Notes under the pieces: generated by a model | What the model was told of the DNA's origin: nothing | Seen by the model: the letters and a program-made list of their open reading frames with translations, nothing else | Database searches by the model: none | Origin: Combretum micranthum | Lineage: Eukaryota > Streptophyta > Magnoliopsida > Myrtales > Combretaceae | Direction: 5' to 3' | DNA: 64,000 nucleotides | Assembly: GCA_024138025.1 (NCBI GenBank) | Contig: JAMXBD010000024.1 | Coordinates: forward strand, 248,001 to 312,000 | Made by a program: the position numbers and the translations under genes | Part shown: positions 1 to 9,682 of the stretch, piece after piece | How positions within the stretch are numbered: position 1 is the stretch's first letter | Layout: every line of letters starts with the position of its first letter

Positions 1-241
1 TTATTCTTGCATATGAAATTCCTGTATTATTATCTTGTTATTATGCTTATATATATGTGGTTATTAGTGTTATTATTATTATTACCTTGTTGTTATTATG
101 CTTCTAACATAACTACATATATATTATTATCTATACATATATCTATATATTTCTTAGAGCCTAAATGCTCACTAACTTTTACTAACTTGCTTCTATTACT
201 ATTATTGCTTTTCTTTTCCTTCTTGGGACTTAGTCCTGGGA

Positions 242-356
242 TGCCTTGATGAAGCTAAAGCTCCCAATACTTGATTGGGTTGCCTTGACAAAGCTAAGGC
301 TCCCAATGCTTGATCGGGTTACCTTGATAAAGCTAAGGTTCCCAATACTTGATATT
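242..356 (+). repeat. 39-bp leader minisatellite, three units
   Basis: Three head-to-tail units start at 242, 281 and 320, exactly 39 bp apart. Each has a GCCTTGAT...AAGCTAAGGC core whose ends GCCTT and AAGGC can pair. The same repeat occurs as two units in S5 (34462, 34501) and S3 (minus strand, 8105, 8144) and as one unit in S4 (about 14400), always in the region after the TATA box. Confidence 0.85.
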
Positions 357-1952
357 ATTATCTTGCTTATTATTATTTTGCTCCTTATATATTTTCCCAT
401 ATTTTCATCATTTTTCTCATACTGAATACTCATGTACATACATCAACATAATGTTATTGTCTCAGTAAAATCTAAAAATAGACTTTTCTTTAATAAAGAA
501 AAATGAAACTAAACTCTTTTAATATACAACATTATCTCTAAATCAAGATTTTGTTACCAATCGCATGGGAAAATTATTTTTCAACTTCTTTTCAAACTCA
601 ACAGGATTCTTCTTAAATAACAATAAAAATGATTTCATAAAAGAAATTTAACCAACAAAATAAACATTTTCTTTTATAGTAAAATACATAAAGTTTATCA
701 AAACTTAGCATAAATATTTCCTTGACAAACAAATTTTTCATAAAATCATACCTATAGGATTTATACTAACCCCATAATAACAATTAAGAACAAGGCTAGT
801 TTTCGAAGTAAGAATCACCTCACTAATTTATAACCCATATAGAAAAATAAAAGATTTCCAAGTTGTAAATGATAAACCCATTTTCAAAAGAAATAGAAAG
901 AATATAAGTATGGTGATTTCAAAAACAAGGAATTTTATCAACAATTTAAAAAGAATAATTTCTTTCCAAAGTAAAATGGGTAAAAGACTTAAAGAACCAA
1001 GTTTTAGGAATAAAATTTATTTTTGATGAAGTTAGGAGATGAAAATATAAGGATAAGAAGACTTGTTTAACAAAACCATTTTTCTTTAAAAGGAAATATA
1101 TACAAGTCAAAATTACCATAGGTTATCAACAACTTAATAAAAACTTTTGAAAACTTTGTTCTTTTATCACTAAAGGTAAAATTGTAAAAGACCAAAGTTA
1201 GAGGAAAAATTTATTTGTCCTAGAAAAGAAATGAGAAAACAAAATAAGAATATACTCATTTATAATAACCTAAGAAAATATAAAGTTTCTTCAAAATACT
1301 TTGAAAGCAATTTGTCAAGTTTAAGTTTTAACACCTTCGGATGAATTGTTTTGCAAAAAACAATCGTTGAGACAATACCATTTGAATTTTGCATATAAAA
1401 TGAGTTTATATATATACTCAAAGGATTTTTCACTCATATACATATCTATATTTTTTCCAAAGGATTTTTTTGAATAAAGTTGAGTTAAATTGTTTCGCAA
1501 AATCTGGGAATTTTCGTTTTGATTCTGATGCGGATCTGGATATGCTCTGATGCACAAACTTGATAAAGATGTAAACTTTCTTTTTAGGGTTTTTCTTTCC
1601 AATAATATGAAACTAGCAAAAACAAGATGGATATGAATAAGTATATTGTTCGATAGATGCCACGAACAATAAAACCTAAACTAGTTTGTGTTTGGATTCG
1701 AGATTGATAGATGCCACAACCTAGAAAACTAACACGGAGTCAATGAAACAATATGTTCAATGACAATATTTGCCACAACACGATATAATTCACGAATTGA
1801 TAAGAATATGTCTGATCCAAAGAGAAAAAACAATCTCAATAAAATCAATTCAACCTTAAATAGGTTTCCACACTCAAAGTGTTCTAATAAAAATACTCCA
1901 AAATCTTATTTCTATATTTCTTACTAGCCTTAATATATAGGCTATTACTAGG

Positions 1953-2055
1953 CAGTTACGTAACTGAAAAATCATAATTGTGGCAGTTACGTAACTGATA
2001 ACGTAACTGAAGAAAAAACATAATTACGGCAGTTACGTAACCAATAACGTAACTG
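1953..2055. repeat. Short array built on a 14-bp palindrome
   Basis: CAGTTACGTAACTG, a perfect palindrome, occurs at 1953-1966 and 1984-1997, with a variant at 2030-2042. Half-copies (TAACGTAACTG) follow at about 1999 and 2045. The later units are spaced about 46 bp apart and separated by A-rich spacers containing CATAATT. Confidence 0.8.
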
Positions 2056-2173
2056 AAAAACATAACTGTAATTAATCCTTATATCAATTAAAAATAAAAA
2101 AATTCAAAAAGACACAAAAACTAAAAAAAATCGAAACCCTAATAAAAATAAATAAAATATTTGGGCTAGCTAT

Positions 2174-2243
2174 GTGAGCCGGCGGCTCACCCATCTGCGC
2201 CGGCGGCGCAAGCCCTTAGGCCGGCGGCTTAGTAGCCGGCTTA
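2174..2243. repeat. Cluster of GC-rich hairpins with GCCGGCGGC cores
   Basis: In otherwise AT-rich DNA there are three consecutive stem-loops: GTGAGCC-GGC-GGCTCAC (2174-2190), TGCGCC-GGC-GGCGCA (2196-2210) and TAGGCC-GGC-GGCTTA (2217-2231, one G-T pair). A partial fourth GCCGGC lies at 2235-2240. The core is shared but the outer arms differ and still pair within each unit. Confidence 0.85.
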
Positions 2244-2459
2244 CTTTTTCTGGACACCCCAATTCACCCCGTTTTGTGCCTTGAACTTACACCATGTTGC
2301 TCGGACCTTTGGTACTCCTTTTCCATGACTTCGGATGCCCGGATTCCTATCAGATTCTGTACCGAAACTTTTAGAAACCCAAACGACCTTTTATGTAGAA
2401 AATAACCTTAAAAATAGATAGATCTTTTTTATTAGGTAGAAATCGGTATATTATATGTG

Positions 2460-2508
2460 AAATTCCGAGTTAAAATGAGCAAGTTATGGCCATTTTAAGT
2501 TGGAATTT
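2460..2508 (+). other. H1 conserved stem-loop (S1 copy)
   Basis: Arm 1 AAATTCCGAGTTAAAATG (2460-2477), a 13-nt loop, and arm 2 CATTTTAAGTTGGAATTT (2491-2508). Seventeen of 18 positions can pair, one as G-T. The block recurs in all seven S copies about 1.18-1.35 kb before the 3' terminus (S7 counted without its tandem duplication). The other copies are at 6791-6838 (-), 10719-10767, 15358-15404, 35631-35680, 40288-40337 and 47763-47811 (-). Confidence 0.85.
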
Positions 2509-3243
2509 CCCCCTATACGAATTTTGACGAACCTAGTAAAATAGAGTTACAAGTTTAACTAGAACTTCCAAGAAATACTCATTTGGGTATTTTTCTTATT
2601 TAGATGACATGGAGGCCAAATTCCCGTGTCCCAAGGATTTCCTTAACTAGAAGTGTCCACAGGAATGATCGAGTGAGTTTATTTCTTATATATTTGCACT
2701 TATGATTTTGCTTGTAAAATAGTGGTATTAGAATTAAGGAAAAGATAAAATAGAAAATGCTTGTACTTTACATACTTGGTTGAAATTACGATTAAATATA
2801 TCGAGACAGGAATTGTTTATAATGAATACTTGATCTAGTGTAAGAATTATTGTCTGCAAATTCTATAATCACCCGCAAAATATTTAATTATGCCATGAGT
2901 ACTTAATTAAATTTATTCATGCATATCATCGGGTGAGTTCATTGCATTTATTATTATACCTTTGGTAGGACAAAGGCTTACTAAGGAGATTCATAGAGTC
3001 CATAAATTCTATAAAGCGACGAGGCATTGTTCAAATCAGCTAGCGATGAGAAAACATATGAATAAAACATACCTAGCAGCCATGTAGTGGCTCGAAAATA
3101 AACTACAAATAAGTTGGTTTATATATATTTTTTAAAGCAAGGAAGTCATTAAAAAAAGAACTTCCGTGGAACTACGTTGTATGATAGCGGCCTATACAGT
3201 TTGGAACACCTAACCACTGAATGGAGGGGTAAATCCATTTAAA

Positions 3244-3268
3244 CATATGATTCTCGAAAAATCATATG
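3244..3268 (+). other. H2 conserved, covarying stem-loop (S1 copy)
   Basis: CATATGATT (3244-3252), loop CTCGAAA, and AATCATATG (3260-3268) form a perfect 9-bp stem just after the conserved 'TAAATCCATT' box. All S copies have a stem-loop at this place, 538-576 bp from the 3' terminus. The other copies are at 6100-6124 (-), about 11467-11491, 15971-15994, 36323-36347, 41006-41030 and 47049-47065 (-). Confidence 0.85.
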
Positions 3269-3802
3269 TATGTGCATCTTGTATGGTTGCTTAAATAAAC
3301 TTGTCTTGATGATTGAATATCAAGTGTTTATTTGTGGAAATAAGTCTCACTAAGTTAGTAGCTTATACCATCTTAGATATCTTTTGTAGCTCCATACCTT
3401 TGGTTGGAACTAAGAGGTTATTTTACCTAGGTAATGCCTTGAGCCGAGATCTTATGGATAGAAGTACAAGATAGAAGTAGATATGGATTCCAAGAGCAGT
3501 TTCAAAAGTGTAAATCATTTTATGTTAGACTTAATTATCTTTAATAGGGGAATGCCCTTTAATGTTGTAAAGACTCCTTAATAGTTTTATGAACCTTGAT
3601 TTTATTGTTATGATTTAGTTTCTTAATTGCTATTGTGCATAACTGCTTAAATGGAATGATCCAAAGTTTGGTCCACTACGATCGTGAAGGTATGCCTTAC
3701 ACTCGGTATCGAGACTTTCAGGATGACTAAAGTTGTCATACTTAAGCCTCAATATTGAGCCTGGCGGACTGTCGTGTTTAGGATACCTGTTGGGGCGTGA
3801 CA

Positions 3803-3856
3803 CCAAATATATTGTATATATATATATACCCCTAGTTTATGTGATCTTACAAATAA
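3803..3856. other. Short spacer between S1 and S2
   Basis: Fifty-four bases between the end of S1 and the inferred start of S2, including a short TA run at about 3815-3830. Nothing else is visible. Confidence 0.5.
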
Positions 3857-4479
3857 ATCACAAAGCCGAAAATTGAAATCGGATCCCTAAGAGTCAACTT
3901 AGGTTTACCCTAAGATTAAAAGTGATTAGATCCTGTAATCCCGTGCTTGAAACCCTAGAACAATAAAAACGAGATAACCATAGATTATAGTTTGGAATAA
4001 TGTCTTATAGCTTAAAAAGATCAGATTGAAAATTTTCTCATTTCAAACCCAAATGAGATCAATTTTCGAAAACACTGTCCTAACATGCGAAACAGTAAAA
4101 ATATTTCAATAACGTATCTAAACTCGTAATAATATGATGATTTATAAAATATCATTTTTGTAATTTTATGGCTTCTAAAAACATCATATATAGCTCTTTT
4201 ACGCGTATTTTCATTACTACCAGTATTTTATTTTCCTAGTCTACTGTTCATTACCATTCATTTATCTCTAATTTTTCTTACACCTACCTCTTACATCTCT
4301 TACAATTATCTTTTCCCATAAAACTTTTACTATACTTTTTAATTAACTTCTCTTATACTTTTCTACTAAAATTAATTTTTTTCCTCTCTACCCCTTTTAA
4401 AAAAATGGCTGCAAGCTGCCCCCTCTTTCCCTCTATAATTTACTTTTCTTTTCATTCTTCAATTCATACATTTTTTCCC

Positions 4480-4487
4480 TATAAATA
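4480..4487 (+). promoter_or_regulatory. LTR TATA box of S2
   Basis: TATAAATA followed by a CT-rich stretch, about 620 bp from the LTR start. Equivalent boxes are at 13820-13827 (S4), 33951-33958 (S5), 38630-38637 (S6, TATATAAA) and 8764-8771 on the minus strand (S3). The position suits an LTR promoter driving a long leader. Activity is not shown by the sequence. Confidence 0.6.
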
Positions 4488-5534
4488 CCACCACATCCTC
4501 TTCACGTTTTCACACTTTTTCTTTACCATAAGAATACTCTACTAAACTTAAAAATCCCATCCCTTATTTTCGGAAAATTCTAAAACCCCCTCTTTAGTTT
4601 ATGTTAACAAAACATGAACAACATATATGTTATGATTTCAAACAAAATTCCCATGGGCTTATGCTAGGGAATGAAATCATAGAAATAACATCTTGTTTAT
4701 GTCTTGTTCAACTCTATGTTTGAATTTATATTTATGTTATGTTCCTAATTCTAACATAACTTTCTATATGTTAGTATGTATAAGTAATGTATATTTATTC
4801 TAGAGCCTAAAGCTTCCTAATCTAATTCTTTCTATTTCATGCTTTTATTCCATGCTCTTATTTATTTCATGCTAAATAAAATAAGACTAGTCAAATTTTA
4901 GTCTTACACTTATCTTGAATCAAGTCAAAACAAAAAGGGACTTGTATATCCATAATCTAAGTCCTAGGGAGCCTTGAAAAATAAATCTAAGACTCCCATG
5001 ATTTTTTTTATTTATTTGCTTTGCTTAATTAATGATACTAGTTATATCCAAGTCTCGGGGAGCCTTGCTAAAGTCGAAGACTCTCATAATTATTTTCTTG
5101 CTTTTGTTATTTTATATATGAGACTTGTCCACTTTTAAGTCTTGGGAAGACTTGAGTAAAAATCTAAAACTTCCATAATTTTCTTTTTTTTCTTTTTCGT
5201 AAGCTTTCTTATTGTTTTCTTTTTTTATGGAACTTGTCCATTTCTAAGTTTCGGGAAGTCTTGATATCTTAATATTAAGCTAAGATTTCCATATCTTTAT
5301 TTTCTCTATAATTACTTATTTGAAATTTTCTATCCTTTATTTCTATATAAGCTTATGTCAATAAGTTATATCGTAGTATAATTACTAGATTTAGATGCAT
5401 GCATGGTCATAAAGTGATGTTGTTGTCCTAATTAAAATTTTAAAATGAAAATATATATTATTTCTTATCTCATAAAATGAGACTTATCTTTCAAGAGAGT
5501 TAATTTTCAACTCTTAGAAAAAATTTTCTTAAGG

Positions 5535-5539
5535 ATAAG
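5535..5539. repeat. TSD ATAAG left of S3
   Basis: ATAAG at 5535-5539 matches ATAAG at 9678-9682 exactly and brackets S3. Removing S3 and one copy rejoins S2. Confidence 0.9.
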
Positions 5540-8500
5540 TGTCATGCCCTAAAGGGTATCCTAAACGTGGCAGTCCACCACATACAGTATTAAAACTTAA
5601 AAATGACTTCTCGAAGTAATGCGAAAGTTTTCAACACCATAGGTAAGGCGTCTATCACAACAATAGGAGACACCGGTAGGATGTATAGTTCGAGATAGTA
5701 AATACAGCATACAAAAATTCTAGATAACCATCTCATTTCAACATTATAAGAACATAATCCTTACATTATCATAGGGGCTTTTCCCCTATAAATCTCCAAA
5801 TAATCATAATATCATCTTAGTCTTTCACACAAGGAAACAATACTAACACCAAAAGATATTAAAGGATATTTAACCTAAGATCTTCAAAAGATTTCTAGAA
5901 GCTTTCCAAAACACAATCCCACTCAAGTATATGTAGTCCTCGGCATGAAAGATATTGGTCCTCATACAACAAAAGTCTATCGGAGTATAAGCATAACTAG
6001 CTTAGTGAGAATATTCCTGAATCAACGTCCTTGTATAAATAATTTCAAACAAGTTATTAAACAAGGATATGAATGCATCAAGCACTTGATCAAGCAATAC
6101 ATATGATCTACCGGAAATCATATGTTTGAATGGATTTACCCCTCCATTTATGGTTAAGTGTTTCAGGCTCTTTAAAACCCATCTTTAAAATCCAACTCAT
6201 GTACTTTATTTCAGGCGCCTACTCGCCCATCTTAAAAGAGTTCTTTCAGGCTCCTAATCGCCTATCTCACAGATTTATGACTCCTGCAAACCCGGCTACT
6301 ATACTCTTGTCCCATCGAGTATAGCAGCTCATGCAATGAAACTAACTACGTGATATGCATGAATCAATTAATATAACTCATAGTATATGATTAGAGTAAT
6401 TTAAAGGTGATCACAGAATTTGCACACACTCCAATAGAATAATAGTAAAACATAAGTTAATTAACAACGATTCATGCCTCAATATGCTTAGCATTCTTTC
6501 AACCAATATTATCATACATAATTCATTTTTATCTTTTCCTACTTCTAGTGTCTCTAGCTACAAGCACAACCAAGTACGAAAAAGGTAGGAAATAAACTCA
6601 CTTAGCTATGAGGATCTATCTTATGGATGAGTCGATCGGTAAATCCACTAATCAAAATAATCCTCAGGGTATGAATACTCCACCTCGGGATTATCTAATC
6701 AAGAAGAATACCCATAATGAGTATTTCTTATTGATTCTATGGTACTTATAAAAAACTATGTTATAAGATCGTTAAAATTCATATAGAAAGTAATTCCAAC
6801 TTGAAATAGCCATAACTTAGTCATTTTAACTCGAAATTGTGCAAATAATATACCGTTTTCTACCTACTTGAAAAGATCTATCCATTTCTAAGATTATTTT
6901 TGTCATAAAAAGCCATTTGGGTTGGAAAATACTACGGTACATAATAGTTACGAATTTATAGTTCACAAAATATGATTTTTTCCAAACTTCTCTTTACTCA
7001 AAAATCTTTGAGCAAAATATATAGATATATATGTATATAGTTGAAAAATCCTTTGAACATATGTAGGCACTGATATTGTATACATGATTTTTGTAGTGTT
7101 GTCTCAATATTGATATTTCATAAACAATTTATTTTTTATGGTTTTAAAAGATAAAACTTTTGAGAATTTCTCCTTTTTGAATTTGTTAGAAGAAAAAAAA
7201 TATATATTTGAGTTGTTATGAGTGAATTTTTTCTATTATAATTTCATTTTCTCCCTTTTCAAAAGTAAATTCATTTTCAAAAATTTTGGTTCTTTAAGTT
7301 ATCTGCTAACTTTATTTCTAGTGATTGAAAATAAGCTTTTCGAAATATCTTTTAAGTTTTTGATGTGGTCAAATATTTGAAGTTGTATTAAATGTATGTT
7401 TTCCTTTCATTTTTATACCCTTTTTCTTCTTTAGAAAATAGATGTACCTTTAAAACTTTACTTTCTTGGCAAATTTTATTTTTCTAAGTTGGTTTTCAAA
7501 ATAGTGAGTTGACTTTATCTTGGTTTGAAAAACTTGTTTTATTCTTAATATTTTTTAAATGGTAGAATAATTCCCTTAGACAAGTTTATAAGAAAAGCTT
7601 TCTGAATAAAGAATTTTTAACATTAGAACTTAACAAAAATTTCATTTTAATTTAGAAAAGAATAACAACATATAAAAATTAAATTAATATGTAATTTTCA
7701 AAGTCTATAATGAACCTATTTAAGTCTTATAAAAGATGTGGTTGAGTTAAAGGCTTTATTTCAAGGCTAAAAATTCTATCTTTTTGGAGTATTTAGTTTT
7801 GATTTATAAAAGAAATGATTTTCTTTCATTTGAAGAAATCTTAGGTACTAATACTTCAAAACTTATGATTAACTTACTTAAGCTTTTAAAAACAACATTT
7901 AGACTTCTTTGTTGAAAACTCCTCTATTGAGAAATCTAGTTCACTTTTCCTTTCTAAGAAAGAATCCGTTTTTATTTTTACTTAAGACAACAACATTATA
8001 ATCATGCATGAATATGATTATGTAGCAATGTAAAAGTAAAGATAATACATAATAAGATAGAAATAAATACTTGTAAGTAAATAAACATAATAAAATAGTC
8101 AAGCATTGGGAACATTAGCTTCATTAAGGTATCCCAATCATGTATTGGGAGCCTTAGCTTCATTAAGACAACCCAAGACTAAGAATAGATTAGTCCCAAA
8201 AGAAAAGAAAAGAAAGAAAATTATTTTCACTTGATTGGACAAGTCTAAGACTAGAAAGACTAGTCTTAATAGATTGCATAATATAAGTAAATAAATAAAT
8301 TGCAAGACATGAAAGTAAATAAATAACAAATGAGCTTATATACTCTAAATAAATAATATATACATAGTATACATAATACTATATAGAAGTTAGATTAGAG
8401 CAAAAATAATAATAACAATAATAATAACAACATAATAAGATAATGTAAAATAGGAACATGAACAAAAACAAAACATAAACATATTGTTGCTTTTTTAACT

Positions 8501-9677
8501 CATATGAGTCTAAGAAATATACACTAAGCTCATGCTAAGTTGTATGAACATGATGAAGAAATATAAGTAAGATTTTACCTAAGGTTTAATGGGAGATTTG
8601 GAAAGAGATGGATGAGTAGTGTGTTTTTGTCACTTTTCTTGAAGAGTAGAAATTAGTAGAGAGTGTTTTGAGAGAGATTTGTTAGAGAGAGGTTTTGAGA
8701 GGAAATTTTGGTAGAGTTTTGTTATGTAAAATGAATGTGTGAAAGAATGAAGGAGGAATAGAGTATTTATAGAATTTTTGGAGTGAATTTTTTATGTAAT
8801 AAAATAAATTGAAAAAGAAAAATAATTGAGAATAAGAGAGAGAAAGTGGCGCCGGTTTGGTGTGTAGAGGGGGAGGAATTGATTTGTTTTGTAATTTTTT
8901 GTAAGAAAAGAAATAATGTGTAAAGTTTGATGTGATTAAAATTGTATTGGAAATGTAAAAAGTAATAGAATAAGTATGTAGGTAGCAAAAAATAGGTATA
9001 AGAAACAATAGAGATAGTGAAATAGTAATGAATAGTAGGAATAGTACTATGAATAGTATACTAGACATATAAAATACTGCTAGTAATAAACATACGAGTA
9101 ATCGAGCTATATCTGTTATTTTTAGTTACCGAAAAATTGTGAAACTGATAATTTTGAAATCCTTGTTTAATTACGAGTCTTTTTGTATTATTGAAATATT
9201 TTTATTATTCCGATCTTCGGGACACGCTTTTCGAGAACTAATCCCGTTTGAGTCCAAAGGACACTCGAAATTCACGAATCTGATGTTTTTGTATTACCCT
9301 ATATTATTACGAACTATTATAAGCCATTAACTTAATTTCGTTTTCTAGGGTTTTGAGATCATGGGATTGCCGGAGTTAAAATTGTTTGATTGTCTTGATC
9401 TTTGTTGACTTTTAAAACTCCGGTTTGATTAGGGTTAGGGTTTAATCCAACTTTACCCTAGAAATTAAGGGGTTTATCTCAGGGATCGGTTAGATAGACT
9501 TTCTCATGTTCGGGTTTTCGAATCGAACGTTTATTGAACTTTCTATTCTTGTTTTTGAAGATTCTCTTATGAAATCCCGTGATCGAAATTGATTAAAATT
9601 CATTTTCAACTTGGGTTGGACTTTAGGGTTTCGATTCGGTATTCCAAAACCATTCTCGAAAAATTCGGGGGCTTACA
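5540..9677 (-). mobile_element. S3: complete large solo LTR nested in S2
   Basis: A 4138-bp unit on the minus strand. On the plus strand it begins TGTCATGCCCTAAAGGGT and ends ...GGGGGCTTACA, so it has TG...CA ends in both readings, and it is flanked by a perfect 5-bp TSD (ATAAG). In the sense direction it starts at 9677, has its TATA box at 8771-8764, two 39-bp leader repeats (8104-8180), H1 at 6791-6838 and H2 at 6100-6124. No coding domain is present. Open frames at 8138-9068 and 6130-6324 are chance. It is younger than S2. Confidence 0.9.
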
Positions 9678-9682
9678 ATAAG
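9678..9682. repeat. TSD ATAAG right of S3
   Basis: Exact partner of 5535-5539. Confidence 0.9.

Larger units (their letters stand above)
1550..2290. other. Unidentified insert inside S1
   Basis: Sister copies S4 and S5 run directly from the region before the insert to the block before H1, whereas S1 carries about 0.7 kb of extra DNA here. The insert has three 'gatgccac'-type boxes (about 1655, 1708, 1765), a palindrome array (1953-2055) and GC-rich hairpins (2174-2243). I could not place exact edges or a TSD and do not recognise the family. Boundaries are uncertain by about 60 bp. Confidence 0.5.
1..3802 (+). mobile_element. S1: large solo-LTR-like unit, 5' part outside window
   Basis: This is the 3' part of a family S unit. 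It ends at 3802 with ...GGGGCGTGACA. Aligned landmarks from complete copies (39-bp leader repeats at offset about 1.2 kb, here at 242) place its start about 1 kb before the window. Conserved stem-loop H1 lies at 2460-2508 and H2 at 3244-3268. No reading frame resembles gag or pol. A block at roughly 1550-2290 has no counterpart in sister copies and is probably a secondary insertion. The right-hand TSD (CCAAA if 5 bp) cannot be confirmed without the left end. Confidence 0.8.
3857..5539 (+). mobile_element. S2 left part: large solo LTR, interrupted by S3
   Basis: The start is worn but recognisable (CACAAAGCCGAAAATT against the family start TGTAAGCCCCGAAAATT). It is followed by the family's 'aatcccgtgcttgaaacccta' zone, a TATA box (TATAAATA, 4480-4487) and the leader. 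The copy is cut at 5539 by S3 and resumes at 9683. Four diverged leader repeats lie at about 4969, 5057, 5145 and 5244. The unit is about 4.05 kb without the insert. The flank before the start (TAAAT) and the base run after 12050 (TAAAC) differ at one position and may be the TSD. Confidence 0.75.

Noticed and set aside
242..356. CRISPR-like array
   Set aside because: Units are contiguous 39-bp repeats without unique spacers, and they recur at a fixed place in retroelement LTRs.
2174..2243. GC hairpins as rho-independent terminators
   Set aside because: The window is plant nuclear DNA. Bacterial-type terminators do not apply, and no U-tract follows the third hairpin directly.
8682..9068. 128-codon minus-strand frame as a membrane protein
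   Set aside because: It covers the TATA box and CT-rich start region of S3. Composition explains the hydrophobic translation, and sister copies do not keep the frame.
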